A stretch of DNA of 64,000 nt from CAZBAF01 sp964490245 (GCA_964490245.1 CAZBAF010000001.1:147613-211612), one strand, 5' to 3'; shown: positions 32,481 to 41,168, counted from the first letter of the stretch. Notes: generated by a model from the sequence alone, not told the origin. Numbers and translations: made by a program.

Positions 32481-32792
32481 ATGACAGGCACCGGACACAC
32501 ACGGAAAGAAACCATCCCGCCAAAGCTTCTGGCAACACTTGAAGCGACTGACATATCTCCCGAAGAAACCCATCCCGGTGTTACAGCAATCTTTTTGAGT
32601 CATCTCTCCGCCTTGTCATATGGCGCTTCTATACTTGAAGCGACACATAACGGCGCGACCTGGCGGCTGTCAACCGGCGTAGCAATCGGCTCGATAGCAG
32701 CTGTTGGAGCAATACGCAACTGCCGGGCAGGCAACCGTGCGGCCATTGAGGAATACAACCGCCGCCAAACTGATGGTGGACAAATTCTATAA
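32481..32792 (+). CDS. Small membrane protein, paralogue b
   Basis: The 103-residue product follows its paralogue by five bases. After a polar N-terminus (ATLEATDISPEETHPG) come two hydrophobic segments (SHLSALSYGASILEA, GVAIGSIAAVGAIRN) and the tail NRAAIEEYNRRQTDG. The gene lies between nusG and the sigma factor. No motif gives a function. Confidence 0.6.
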   Translation: MTGTGHTRKETIPPKLLATLEATDISPEETHPGVTAIFLSHLSALSYGASILEATHNGATWRLSTGVAIGSIAAVGAIRNCRAGNRAAIEEYNRRQTDGGQIL

Positions 32793-32870
32793 TACATGCC
32801 ATTAATATATTAATGAAAGTGTAAGGGCCTGCAGCCAATAGGAGTGGCGCAGCAGTCAGCGAGCCGTATT

Positions 32871-34115
32871 ATGTCTACAGCAGAACAACTCCAACCAATT
32901 CCGGAACAACACGAACGGATGCTGCGCACCGTAAGCCCGCAAGAGCAAATAGGCACTGAACAGTCCGCAGAAGGCACGCGAACACCGCAGTTAAGCAAAG
33001 AGTGGCAGGATAGAATTGCCGCTATGCGCAAGCAATACAGCCGCATTGACGCAGGCACCCAACAAGAATCCGAACATTTGGCAGCAACAACAGAAGCAGC
33101 CGGCGCAAACGTACAGGGACTTGATGCCGAAGCCCACACTATAGCCGCGGGCGCAATCCGCCGCAGAGAATCACCGCAAAGTGGCGACAAAAAAATTCCT
33201 GCCAGAAAGACAGGCAGAAAAAATCGCCCAAAAAGTACAGGCGACTCTAATAAAACGGATACCGACGACAGCGTCAACTTATATCTTAATGAAATCGGCA
33301 GGGTAAACCTGCTCACCGCCGAGGAAGAAATCGAGCTTGCAAAAGCCATAGAAGCAGGCAACGAAGCAAAAGACAGATTAGGGAAAATACTTGAGCCTCT
33401 TAATAAGCTGCCGGATGACGAGATCAGAGATCTGGAAGCGCTGGTCAACAAGGGCGCTGCGGCCAAAGACCGGTTCATCCGCGCCAACCTGCGGCTGGTG
33501 GTCAGCATTGCCAAGCGCTATCCGCCGGCTGGCAACATGCGGCTTCTCGACCTGGTTCAAGAGGGCAACCTGGGGCTGGAGCACGCCGTCGATAAATTTG
33601 ATTGGCGACGGGGTTTTAAATTCTCAACCTATGCGACTTTTTGGATCCGTCAGGCAATCGGCCGGGGCATTAACGAAAAGTCCCGCACAATACGTCTGCC
33701 GCACGACAAGGCCGACACAATGAAAGCAGCGCTTCGAGAAGCAGATGGCGATGAAGAGCAGCTGGACGCCGAAAATGCCTCTCTTTACAAATTAGCCCAC
33801 CCCGTATCACTCAACGCCCCAACCGGCGATGACGGCAACACCTCGCTCAGTGACCTACTGCCAAGTCAACTGCCCAACCCGGAGGACAGCGTGCTTGCAG
33901 ACGAGACACAGCAAATTGTACACGGCCTGTTAGATAGACTGGATACCCGGGCACGATACGCTGTTGAAGCCCGGTTCGGGTTGATAGACGGCAAAAAAAG
34001 AAACTACCGCGAAATCGGCGATAGCTTTGGCGTGACTGCCGAGGCAGCGCGCCGGCTGGTCAAGCGTGCGGTTGAAGGACTCAAAGACGACGCCTCCCGC
34101 CTGCTTGAGGATTAG
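32871..34115 (+). CDS. rpoD: RNA polymerase sigma-70 factor (RpoD/SigA-like)
   Basis: The 414-residue product has an acidic/Gln-rich N-terminus, region 1.2 (DSVNLYLNEIGRVNLLTAEE), region 2 (FIRANLRLVVSIAKRYPPAG, RLLDLVQEGNLGLEHAVDKF, GFKFSTYATFWIRQAIGRGI), region 3 (NEKSRTIRLP..HPVSLNAPTGDDG) and region 4 (NYREIGDSFGVTAEAARRLV). It is probably the housekeeping sigma factor. GTG at 32844 is an alternative start. The promoter boxes seen across the window fit such a sigma-70. Confidence 0.9.
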   Translation: MSTAEQLQPIPEQHERMLRTVSPQEQIGTEQSAEGTRTPQLSKEWQDRIAAMRKQYSRIDAGTQQESEHLAATTEAAGANVQGLDAEAHTIAAGAIRRRESPQSGDKKIPARKTGRKNRPKSTGDSNKTDTDDSVNLYLNEIGRVNLLTAEEEIELAKAIEAGNEAKDRLGKILEPLNKLPDDEIRDLEALVNKGAAAKDRFIRANLRLVVSIAKRYPPAGNMRLLDLVQEGNLGLEHAVDKFDWRRGFKFSTYATFWIRQAIGRGINEKSRTIRLPHDKADTMKAALREADGDEEQLDAENASLYKLAHPVSLNAPTGDDGNTSLSDLLPSQLPNPEDSVLADETQQIVHGLLDRLDTRARYAVEARFGLIDGKKRNYREIGDSFGVTAEAARRLVKRAVEGLKDDASRLLED

Positions 34116-34209
34116 ACCGGTCTTCATCTAAAGATCAACAGAATCCGTAGACTCAGACTATGCCTGCGCACCACGCGATGAACAAAACAGCAAATTTGCC
34201 TTACGACAG

Positions 34210-34238
34210 TGGACAACAGGGGTAAGCTATAGTATAAT
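34210..34238 (+). promoter_or_regulatory. rplK promoter
   Basis: TGGACA (34210-34215), 17-base spacer, TATAAT (34233-34238). A leader of about 200 bases follows with a stem GAGGCCTCCATTTC...GAAATGTCCTC near 34340-34396, a possible autoregulatory or attenuator structure. Confidence 0.65.
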
Positions 34239-34441
34239 CAGCGGGTTACGCACAGTATCCTGATTGCAAGCTTCTTTCAAGCAATCACTAACCACTGTTA
34301 AGCATTTATTTTTGGTCAAGGGTCATTTGTTCTGATACGAGGCCTCCATTTCGAAAACGTATTTCTATACGGTGGAGAAATGTCCTCGGAGCAGAACTAA
34401 TGACCACTCCAAAAATAGATGCGCACTTAAAAGGAAATCTT

Positions 34442-34876
34442 ATGGCAGATGCAAAGCAAATCAAAGCAAACCTCAAGATGAAAATTAAAGGCGGCCAGGC
34501 CTCCGCAGCACCGCCCGTGGGCAGCACGCTGGGCCAGTACGGCGTAAATATGATGGATTTTATCCAGCCGTTTAACGACGCCACCAAAGACAAAATGGGC
34601 CAGGACCTGACAGTACATATCACCATTTATGACGACCGCACCATGGACTGGCGTTTTGTCGGCACCCCGACTGATGACCTGATCCGCAAGGCGCTGGGCG
34701 TACAAAAGGGCTCGGGTGTCCCTAACAAAGAAAAGTTACCCAAAAAACTGACCCAGGCTCAGCTGAACGAAATCGCCGAGGCCAAGATGGCTGACATGAA
34801 CGCCGACGATATCGAATCGGTCAAAAAAATGGTCGCCGGTACCGCCCGCAGCATGGGCGTCGAGGTTGAGCAGTAG
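34442..34876 (+). CDS. rplK: 50S ribosomal protein L11
   Basis: The 144-residue product is of normal size, starting MADAKQIKANLKMKIKGGQA after AAGGAAA. L11 motifs: PPVGSTLGQYGVNMMDFIQP in the N-domain and KMADMNADDIESVKKMVAGT with GTARSMGV at the C-end, the rRNA-binding part. The ATG at 34400 is upstream of the ribosome-binding site and not preferred. It is separated from rplA by a terminator and an unrelated small gene, unlike the usual rplK-rplA pair. Confidence 0.96.
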   Translation: MADAKQIKANLKMKIKGGQASAAPPVGSTLGQYGVNMMDFIQPFNDATKDKMGQDLTVHITIYDDRTMDWRFVGTPTDDLIRKALGVQKGSGVPNKEKLPKKLTQAQLNEIAEAKMADMNADDIESVKKMVAGTARSMGVEVEQ

Positions 34877-34916
34877 TTCTTGGACCCGCACATCTCCTTT
34901 TAGGCGAAAGTCCGTA

Positions 34917-34962
34917 AAAAACAGCCTGAGCAGCGTCAAACATGCAGCTTAGGCTGTTTTCA
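34917..34962 (+). terminator. rplK terminator
   Basis: Stem AAAACAGCCT / AGGCTGTTTT with tail TTC, 40 bases after the rplK stop. Confidence 0.75.
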
Positions 34963-35055
34963 TTCCGCGGTGGGTGCTGTTGCCCCTGCGATAATATTAA
35001 TGGTTGTAATAAAAACGCTGCGCTTTTTAGCGGCCCGTTGTACACTTGACGGTAA

Positions 35056-35391
35056 ATGAGCGGTTACGAAGGACAAGAACCGGCAACCAGACAACGTACA
35101 CCCATCGAGCAGGAACGAGTACTGTCTTTGGTTGAGCTCGGCTTGCTGCTTGAGGCGGCAGAGACGGCAGTGGACGGAGACGAAACACCGGAAGGCCAGT
35201 TCCTGCAAACGGCCGGCCATGATGGATGGAGGATCCACCTGCCCACAAGCAAAGCCGGTCTTGTAATCGGCTACGATGATCACCTTGAGGCCATGCGGGA
35301 TCTTCTTGGCAGCCACAAGCAAGCGATACGAGCCGCCGGAGAGCTGATGGCGCGAGCACTGAACGTCGGGCTGTCAGCTGACGGCAAGTAG
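35056..35391 (+). CDS. Hypothetical protein between rplK and rplA
   Basis: The 111-residue product is soluble and helical, with LSLVELGLLLEAAETAVDGD, a Gly/Trp patch (AGHDGWRIHL) and a C-terminal helix (AAGELMARALNVGLS). A TACACT lies nine bases before the ATG and no ribosome-binding site is seen, so a leaderless mRNA is likely. Family unknown. Confidence 0.6.
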   Translation: MSGYEGQEPATRQRTPIEQERVLSLVELGLLLEAAETAVDGDETPEGQFLQTAGHDGWRIHLPTSKAGLVIGYDDHLEAMRDLLGSHKQAIRAAGELMARALNVGLSADGK

Positions 35392-35393
35392 AT

Positions 35394-35421
35394 TGCTTTT
35401 TAAGCTGTAAACTTATATAAT
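35394..35421 (+). promoter_or_regulatory. rplA promoter
   Basis: TTGCTT, 17-base spacer, TATAAT. The leader then holds a small hairpin GTCCTCC-AAAAA-GGACGCC before the rplA start, a possible L1 autoregulatory site. Confidence 0.6.
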
Positions 35422-35492
35422 TAATTCCACAAGTCAACTAATTGTGGGAGTCCTCCAAAAAGGACGCCAGCACCACGAAAGGATACACCCTA

Positions 35493-36452
35493 ATGGCAGA
35501 AGCCAAGAAAAAGGCTGCCGAGAAGGCAGAGAAAGAAGTAAAAGATGGGATTACTCAAGAAAGCGATTCAGTTGCGACTGAAACAAATCAAGAAGAACGA
35601 TCCGAAGCAGTAGAGCCCAAAACCGCCAAAGCCGGTAAGCGCAGTGCCAAAGCTCTTAAAGAAGCAGAAGAGTTGCAGGCCAAAGAAGAACGCAAAGCCG
35701 GCAAAGAGCAGGCCGACACCGAAGAGGTAAAAAAGCCTGCCAAAAACCCCACCCGTACCAAGCTGGAACGGGCCGGTAAGAAGCTGCGCGAAGCCGCCAA
35801 GTTGGTCGAAAAAGACAAGGAATACTCCATTAAGGATGCCCTTGAGCTGGCCACCAAAACCAGCATTACCAAGTTTGATGCGACCGTCGAACTGCACATC
35901 AACCTGAACGTTGATCCGCGGCAGGCTGACCAGAACATCCGCGGCAACCTGGTTCTGCCCAACGGCACCGGCAAAAGCGTACGCGTCGCCGTACTGGCAG
36001 AGGCCGATGATGCCAAAGCGGCAAAAACCGCCGGCGCCGATATTGCCGGCGACGACGACCTGTTGAAGCAGATCGAAAAGGGAGTGTTGGACTTTGACAT
36101 ACTCATTGCTACCCCTAACCTGATGCCAAAACTTGGTAAATTTGCTCGTACATTGGGACCAAAAGGCCTGATGCCTAACCCAAAGAGCGGCACCGTCACG
36201 ACCGATGTCAAAAAAGCCGTCGAGCAGGCCAAAGCCGGCCGGGTCGAGTACCGTGTCGATAGCACCGGCATTGTGCACCTGGGCGTCGGCAAAGTTTCTT
36301 TTGGTGCCGACAAGCTGATGGCTAACGTGCAGGCTGTGTTTGATTCGGTTAAAACCGCCAAACCCGGCAGCATCAAGGGTGCATACGTTAAGAACATCAC
36401 CGTCAGCACCAGCATGGGCCCCGGCATCAAGGTCCAGGCCTCCGAGCTGTAG
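35493..36452 (+). CDS. rplA: 50S ribosomal protein L1 with long charged N-terminal extension
   Basis: The 319-residue product starts MAEAKKKAAEKAEKEVKDGI after GAAAGG. About the first 95 residues are a Lys/Glu/Ala-rich extension absent from typical L1 (about 230 residues). The core follows: KYSIKDALELATKTSITKF (partly as YSIKDALELA), VLAEADDAKAAKTAGAD, and the signature IATPNLMPKLGKFARTLGPK GLMPNPKSGTV. It binds 23S rRNA at the L1 stalk and may repress its own mRNA. Confidence 0.95.
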   Translation: MAEAKKKAAEKAEKEVKDGITQESDSVATETNQEERSEAVEPKTAKAGKRSAKALKEAEELQAKEERKAGKEQADTEEVKKPAKNPTRTKLERAGKKLREAAKLVEKDKEYSIKDALELATKTSITKFDATVELHINLNVDPRQADQNIRGNLVLPNGTGKSVRVAVLAEADDAKAAKTAGADIAGDDDLLKQIEKGVLDFDILIATPNLMPKLGKFARTLGPKGLMPNPKSGTVTTDVKKAVEQAKAGRVEYRVDSTGIVHLGVGKVSFGADKLMANVQAVFDSVKTAKPGSIKGAYVKNITVSTSMGPGIKVQASEL

Positions 36453-36473
36453 AGGGCTAGCTCTGCTTGCAAA

Positions 36474-36503
36474 AAAGAGCGGTAATTTTGCCGCTCTTTT
36501 TGT
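36474..36503 (+). terminator. rplA terminator
   Basis: Stem AAGAGCGG / CCGCTCTT followed by TTTGTT. Confidence 0.85.
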
Positions 36504-36516
36504 TATACTGCGGCTC

Positions 36517-36941
36517 ATGGAGTCCAAAAAGTCACTGTATGTAGCCTGCGCCTTAAAGGGCGCGCCGCCGACATTTATTGAAGATGTTGCGCACCTGAAA
36601 AAACACTGGACGACGAAAGCCTGACAGTCCTGAAATTCATCGGACTTGGCACCCATACCCCTCTTGAGATTTTTGAGGGGGATATCCTTGAGTGTGTCAA
36701 TAAATGCGACCTTTTCTTAGGTATTTACGGTCACTACAGCGATGGGCGCGGCGTCGAAACAGCCATAGCTTGGCAGCGCGGCATCCCTATGCCAGGAGTC
36801 GCACTGGAAAGCGCCGATATATCTAAGGTCATACTGGGCGGTTATGAACACTACCGGCAGCCGTTCCGGCGCGTTAGGAATATACGCATCGATGTGCCCA
36901 GTCTCGTGCATCAATATTTTGTCAACAAGCAACAAGAATAA
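36517..36941 (+). pseudogene. Nucleoside-2-deoxyribosyltransferase-like gene split by a -1 frameshift at A6
   Basis: The first frame reads MESKKSLYVACALKGAPPTF and ends early at 36624. The -1 frame continues in sense: TLDDESLTVLKFIGLGTHTP, CDLFLGIYGHYSDGRGVETA, WQRGIPMPGVALES, to TAA. The two join at CTG AAA AAA CAC (six A at 36598-36603): a -1 slip there gives HLKK-TLDDESL without loss. It is either a single-base deletion (pseudogene), a sequencing error, or programmed frameshifting or polymerase slippage at the A-run. The CDLFLGIYGxxS and GRG...E pattern resembles the 2'-deoxyribosyltransferase/TIR-like fold. TATACT is seven bases before the ATG. Confidence 0.55.
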
Positions 36942-37018
36942 AAACTACAACACGTTTATGCTTGTGGTGCAAAACCCTTGTACGCTACACTATTGGAAAC
37001 GAGAGTGAGGGAAAGACT

Positions 37019-37732
37019 TTGGGAGTTTACAGCAACATACAAATTCGTCAGGCACTGCAGGATGGCCACATTGTCTGTGTTCCATTCAACGAAAAACACA
37101 TCAGCCATGCCAGCCTGGACGTCACACTTGGTTATCACTATTACCGCGTAGAGCGTGCCAATGAGCGCAACATGTATAATCCGTTCGACCGTGAGGATGT
37201 CGAGCGTTACTTTGACGGCCCCTACAAGGCTATGCCGCACAAGGCCTGGTGCGACCTGAACGGTATTAAGCCACTTAAAAATATACCTGACGACCACCCG
37301 GTTATTTCACTGAAGCCGGGCGAGCGTATTTTGGCGCATACCCACGAGTTCTTCGGCATTAAGCCGCCCGGAGCCTATGAAGTAAAGAGCCGCTCCAGCT
37401 GGGGACGCAACGGCGTAGCCGTTTGTTTTGACGCCGGCTGGGTAGATCCAGGCTACATTAATCGGCTCACCCTTGAAATCTTTAACCTCAACCAGCGCGA
37501 GACCATCCTCCTGCCGGTGGGCGAGCGCATTGCGCAAGCGGTTTTTCTGGAGACTGGTGAGGTGGACGGCAATTACGGCAAGGGACGCGACGGCGGCTTT
37601 AGCGGTAAATACCAGTCAGGTACCGATCTGGACACCATCATCCGCACCTGGTCACCGGCCCAAATGCTGCCAAAGGCCTGGAAGGACAGCCGTGAACTGC
37701 CGAAGAAAATTGAGGGCCTGTCTTATGAGTAG
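37019..37732 (+). CDS. dcd: dCTP deaminase / dUTPase-family protein
   Basis: The 237-residue product starts at TTG after GGGAAAG (LGVYSNIQIRQALQDGHIV; upstream starts are weaker). The Dcd core is clear: ISLKPGERILAHTHEFFGI, GAYEVKSRSSWGRNGVAVCF, DAGWVDPGYINRLTLEIFN. RSSxGR and the following D-x-G-x-x-D-P-G are the deaminase/dUTPase motifs. It supplies dUMP, the substrate for thymidylate synthesis, and precedes the tmk-thyX fusion, so the two genes form a dTMP/dTDP supply unit. Confidence 0.9.
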   Translation: MGVYSNIQIRQALQDGHIVCVPFNEKHISHASLDVTLGYHYYRVERANERNMYNPFDREDVERYFDGPYKAMPHKAWCDLNGIKPLKNIPDDHPVISLKPGERILAHTHEFFGIKPPGAYEVKSRSSWGRNGVAVCFDAGWVDPGYINRLTLEIFNLNQRETILLPVGERIAQAVFLETGEVDGNYGKGRDGGFSGKYQSGTDLDTIIRTWSPAQMLPKAWKDSRELPKKIEGLSYE

Positions 37733-37876
37733 CTTCACATTTAACCGTTCGCAATTCACAATAATTTTACAATTGTCATTTTACAGACATACTCTTCTTC
37801 AATGCGAACTGCTCATTAAGAATTTAATGAAAATTGTAAACTGTAAATTGAAAATTTCATACCCGGGGGTTTGCTC
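37733..37876. repeat. AT-rich degenerate heptamer repeat spacer
   Basis: Partly palindromic low-complexity sequence (CAATAATTTTACAATTGTC...AATGAAAATTGTAAACTG) between dcd and the fusion gene, of the same style as the spacers at 27125 and 42335. Confidence 0.45.
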
Positions 37877-40207
37877 ATGAGCACAAAGGGCCGTTACATA
37901 GTCATAGAGGGTCCAGAGGGCGTCGGCAAGACCACCCAGCTGGAGTTGCTGGCGCAGCGACTGGAGACAGCCGGCTATGCGGTGCGGCTGTTCCGCGAAC
38001 CAGACAGTCAATCCGATCTGACCGCCCGCACCATCCGCATGCTCACGCAGGATCCGCGCTATCCAATGAATACGCGTACCGAGGTACTGCTATATAATGC
38101 CGCCCGTTCGCAATCGCTCGAAGTCATCCGCAAGGCACGCGAACAGGGCGTTATCTGCCTGTGCGACCGCAACTACCTGACCACACTGGCTATTCAGTAT
38201 TACGGGCGCGGCGACGTGCCGGATTACGATACCATTACGCGCATTATCAACTTTGCCGTGGCTGACATGGAACCTGATATGACCATTGTCCTCGACGCTC
38301 CAGCACCGGTGCTGCACGAGCGCATCAGCGGCCGCGGTGCCGGCGAACGTTTTGACACTCTCGACGAGGCGTTTTTAGAGCGGGTCAGGGCAGGGTATTT
38401 ATGGGAAGCCAACCAGCGTAAATATCCGGTTATTTTTGCCAATAACGCGCCAGAAAAGGTCAGTGAAGCGATTTGGCAGACCTTAAACGGAAAATTGCCG
38501 TCCGGACAGGTGGCTGCCGAGGACGCGCCGCCGCTGAGCATTACCGCACCGGCCACCCCCATCCAGGAAGTGCTCGATAAAAAGAAGAGCGCCATTGACG
38601 CGCCTGCTGCGCCGGCCGCCGACACCACCTATGTCACCAAGACAAAGCACGGCACGTTTAAGGCGACAGAGGCCGGACTGCAGTTTCTTGATGAAACAGT
38701 AACCTCTGCTGACGGTGATGTCTACGCCTTTACCGACAAGCTCAGTCCCACCACAATTGCAGCAGCTATGGCGCGTCTGTCACGCCGTGGCGACGACATG
38801 CGCATTACCTTGCTTGACGAGTTTGCAGGCAACTTAGGCAAGGACGAGAAGCTCCTGCAGCGCGTCATCACCGCTTACGGCGACGATTCAGTCCAGCAGC
38901 TGGTGGGCCAACATATAGTGGTAGAAAACGCCAGCAACCTGCTTACCAAAAAGCTGGAATGGGGCCGGCTAGCAAGCTACCTGGAGCAATCAACGCGTTA
39001 CATTTATTTTGATCAGAGGGACAACAACGGCCAGTACCGCTATTATGTGCCGCCGCAGTTGACCAGGCCGCTCAAGGCTGCCTACCGCAAAATTATGGAC
39101 GAGATCTTTGACAGCTACTCGGACATGGTTCACAAGCTGACTGATTACGTGCGCGAACACAGCTCAGTGCCTAAAAGCGAACGTGACATAGCCTTCAATG
39201 GCGCCACCCGCGCCCAGGCCTGCGATGCGGTCCGTCCGGTGCTGCCGGTTGCTACCAAGTCAACCGTTGGCATTTACGCCTCCGGCCAAGCACTCGAAAG
39301 CCTGATTATGCATCTGCTGAGCGACCCGCTGCCAGAGGCAAAAACCACAGGCAAGGCGCTGCTTACCGAGGCCCGCAAAGTCATCCCGGTATTCCTGGAG
39401 CGCGCCGATAAGCCGGATCGGGGCGGGGCCACTATCGCTTACCGCGCCAATACATTTAATGCCGTTGCCGAACTGGCCGCAAAAGAGCTGCCAAACAGGC
39501 TGGGCAGCCTGGATGATGATGTGCAGCTGGTGGATTACTGGCCTAAAAACGAACTCGATCTGCTGCCGCACATGCTGTACGAACACAGCGCCCTCAGCTT
39601 GCGCGATCTTAAAACCGAAATCAACAAATGGACTTACGACCAAAAGACCGAGGCCTTCACCGCCTATATCGGCGAGCGTCTTAACCGCCGGCACCGGCCC
39701 GGCCGCGCACTCGAAATCGCCCACTATAGCTGGGACCTGGTGTGTGATTACGGCATTTTCCGTGATCTGCAACGGCACCGTATGGTCGACAGCCTGGAAT
39801 GGCAGCAGCTGACGCCGCGCTACGGCTTTGATATACCCGAGCTTGTTGAGGAAGCGGGCTTAAGCGAGCAGTTTGAAGCCTGTTTTGATAAAGCCGCCGA
39901 GCTCTACAGCCTGATGCAGGCAAAAGGGTTCCAGCTGGAAGCACAGTACGCCACGCTGCTTGGCCACCGCATGCGCTGGAAAATAACCTATAACGCCCGC
40001 GCAGCCATGCACCTGCACGAACTGCGCACCAGCCCGCAGGGTCATCCCGGTTATCGCAAGCTCGTTAAGCAGATGCACGACAAGCTGGCCGAAGTCCATC
40101 CGATGCTGGCCGGCTCAATGAAGTTTGTTAATAAAGGCGAGGACGAAGAGCTCACCCGCCTGGCAGCCGAGCGCTACACGCAATTTAAACTCAATCAGCT
40201 CAATTAA
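37877..40207 (+). CDS. Fusion: thymidylate kinase plus two ThyX-like domains
   Basis: The 776-residue product begins with a thymidylate kinase (about 1-205): GRYIVIEGPEGVGKTTQLEL as P-loop, FREPDSQSDL, CDRNYLTTLAIQYYG (DR motif). A linker of about 50 residues rich in Ala and Pro follows. Then come two ThyX-type halves: the first has TAYGDDSVQQL and WGRLASYLEQSTRYIYF, a degenerate signature lacking the first His-Arg; the second has the better motif DLQRHRMVDSLEWQQLTPRY. ThyX makes dTMP from dUMP with FAD; Tmk phosphorylates it. The fusion would couple both steps. The ThyX pair may form an internal pseudo-dimer. Confidence 0.88.
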   Translation: MSTKGRYIVIEGPEGVGKTTQLELLAQRLETAGYAVRLFREPDSQSDLTARTIRMLTQDPRYPMNTRTEVLLYNAARSQSLEVIRKAREQGVICLCDRNYLTTLAIQYYGRGDVPDYDTITRIINFAVADMEPDMTIVLDAPAPVLHERISGRGAGERFDTLDEAFLERVRAGYLWEANQRKYPVIFANNAPEKVSEAIWQTLNGKLPSGQVAAEDAPPLSITAPATPIQEVLDKKKSAIDAPAAPAADTTYVTKTKHGTFKATEAGLQFLDETVTSADGDVYAFTDKLSPTTIAAAMARLSRRGDDMRITLLDEFAGNLGKDEKLLQRVITAYGDDSVQQLVGQHIVVENASNLLTKKLEWGRLASYLEQSTRYIYFDQRDNNGQYRYYVPPQLTRPLKAAYRKIMDEIFDSYSDMVHKLTDYVREHSSVPKSERDIAFNGATRAQACDAVRPVLPVATKSTVGIYASGQALESLIMHLLSDPLPEAKTTGKALLTEARKVIPVFLERADKPDRGGATIAYRANTFNAVAELAAKELPNRLGSLDDDVQLVDYWPKNELDLLPHMLYEHSALSLRDLKTEINKWTYDQKTEAFTAYIGERLNRRHRPGRALEIAHYSWDLVCDYGIFRDLQRHRMVDSLEWQQLTPRYGFDIPELVEEAGLSEQFEACFDKAAELYSLMQAKGFQLEAQYATLLGHRMRWKITYNARAAMHLHELRTSPQGHPGYRKLVKQMHDKLAEVHPMLAGSMKFVNKGEDEELTRLAAERYTQFKLNQLN

Positions 40208-40701
40208 CGCAGCATGAAAGAAACGAGTTTGCGCCGACGTGAACTATCGCGCGACTTTTGCTCAAACCGGAGCCGCTTAAGATCGGCAGGAGTAGTCACG
40301 ACAACCACCTCTGCCACGCCGACCGGTTGACCGCGATCCTCCCAGCGGGCTGACGCTACAACCGCCTGTTTAGCAAGCAGAACTTTACGCGGGGCCACCT
40401 CCAACGGATGATAACGCACTTCGAAAGGCTTTTGCTCGTCCGGAACGATCAGACCTTCGTCATAAGTTGGCGGTGATACTTCCAAAAGCCGGTAAAATCC
40501 CAGCCGGGCCGGATCATCTTCAGGCAGGCTAAAGCCGATCAGCGGTATCTCCTGGCCGCATGCGAGCCCTCCGAGCGACAGAGACCTATAGTGCGTCGCC
40601 GCCTCTGACAGCGTGCCCCAATTCTTTCTGTTATGGCTATCCAAAAACTCCTCCCCGATCAAAGTCGGGTTTGGGCCTAGCTCGATATGCTGCGTACTCA
40701 T
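40204..40701 (-). CDS. Hypothetical protein (165 aa)
   Basis: The soluble product starts MSTQHIELGPNPTLIGEEFL. It contains a mixed alpha/beta body with GLACGQEIPLIGFSLPEDDP and FEVRYHPLEVAPRKVLLAKQ, and a strongly basic C-terminus (RLRFEQKSRDSSRRRKLVSF). It is convergent with the fusion gene, overlapping by four bases. The basic tail suggests nucleic-acid contact, an inference only. Family unknown. Confidence 0.65.
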   Translation of the reverse strand: MSTQHIELGPNPTLIGEEFLDSHNRKNWGTLSEAATHYRSLSLGGLACGQEIPLIGFSLPEDDPARLGFYRLLEVSPPTYDEGLIVPDEQKPFEVRYHPLEVAPRKVLLAKQAVVASARWEDRGQPVGVAEVVVVTTPADLKRLRFEQKSRDSSRRRKLVSFMLR

Positions 40702-40756
40702 GACGTTTGTTCCTTACGGAGCCGTAAAGCTCTGTTTTCTTCGTTTAAACTGAAAT

Positions 40757-40922
40757 GCCTTAAAAAAGGCCGAATCCCTTGCTGGAATCCGGCCTGTTTG
40801 TTCTTGTTGGCTTGTTGTTACAAAACGGTTCCAGCAGATTTTTTACGCATACGCATAGCAGCCAAACATGATGCGCTTGGTTGCGTGCGGGCGATTAATC
40901 TGCTGTGCAGTCCTCATAACGG
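40757..40922 (-). ncRNA. Candidate structured small RNA with own promoter and terminator
   Basis: Minus-strand promoter: TTGACA (40951-40956), 17-base spacer, TACACT (40928-40933). About 160 nt later a strong terminator: AGGCCGGATTCC / GGATTCGGCCT (40767-40795) with TTTTTT. Between them CAGCAGATT (40897-40905) pairs with AATCTGCTG (40832-40840), enclosing a CGCAT...ATGCG stem. A 24-residue frame (ATG at 40917) exists but is unconvincing. No known RNA family recognised. Confidence 0.55.
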
Positions 40923-40966
40923 GTTCGAGTGTACGCCTCTGCAAACGGATTGTCAAGTCAAAAGAT

Positions 40967-40995
40967 TTGTACTTTTTGACAAGCAGGCGTATACT
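40967..40995 (+). promoter_or_regulatory. Promoter of the 30-aa ORF
   Basis: TTGTAC, 17-base spacer, TATACT (40990-40995), seven bases before an ATG. It overlaps back to back with the divergent small-RNA promoter. Confidence 0.6.
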
Positions 40996-41002
40996 GCCCG
41001 TA

Positions 41003-41095
41003 ATGGTAAACGTACGCACAAGCAAGAACGTCCTCGGCCTCGTGATTATTGCGGTAGGTTCTGCTTGCGCACCCCGTGAAGCCGTACAATTCTAA
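41003..41095 (+). CDS. 30-residue leaderless hydrophobic peptide or small-RNA gene
   Basis: The frame is MVNVRTSKNVLGLVIIAVGS ACAPREAVQF: a short basic start, a hydrophobic core and GSAC, like a lipobox. Its own promoter leaves almost no leader, and a terminator (AAACGGCTT / AAGCCGTTTTT, 41123-41151) ends the unit. It could encode a tiny membrane peptide or be a small RNA. The following genes have their own ribosome-binding sites beyond the terminator. Confidence 0.4.
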   Translation: MVNVRTSKNVLGLVIIAVGSACAPREAVQF

Positions 41096-41122
41096 GCAGA
41101 ACCAACAACCGAAACCACCTGA

Positions 41123-41151
41123 AACGGCTTCACAGAAAGCCGTTTTTAATT
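41123..41151 (+). terminator. Terminator after the small peptide unit
   Basis: Stem AAACGGCTT / AAGCCGTTT with T-run, just before the next gene's AAGGAG. Confidence 0.75.
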
Positions 41152-41168
41152 TATTACAAGGAGATCAT

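Noticed and set aside
34960..35322. Minus-strand frames opposite the hypothetical gene between rplK and rplA
   Set aside because: No start signals or domains; the plus-strand gene has a promoter box and normal composition.
35568..36656. 362-codon and 294-codon antisense frames over rplA
   Set aside because: L1 is unmistakable on the plus strand; the Phe/Gly- and Ser/Ala-rich antisense products are shadows of its Lys/Ala codons.
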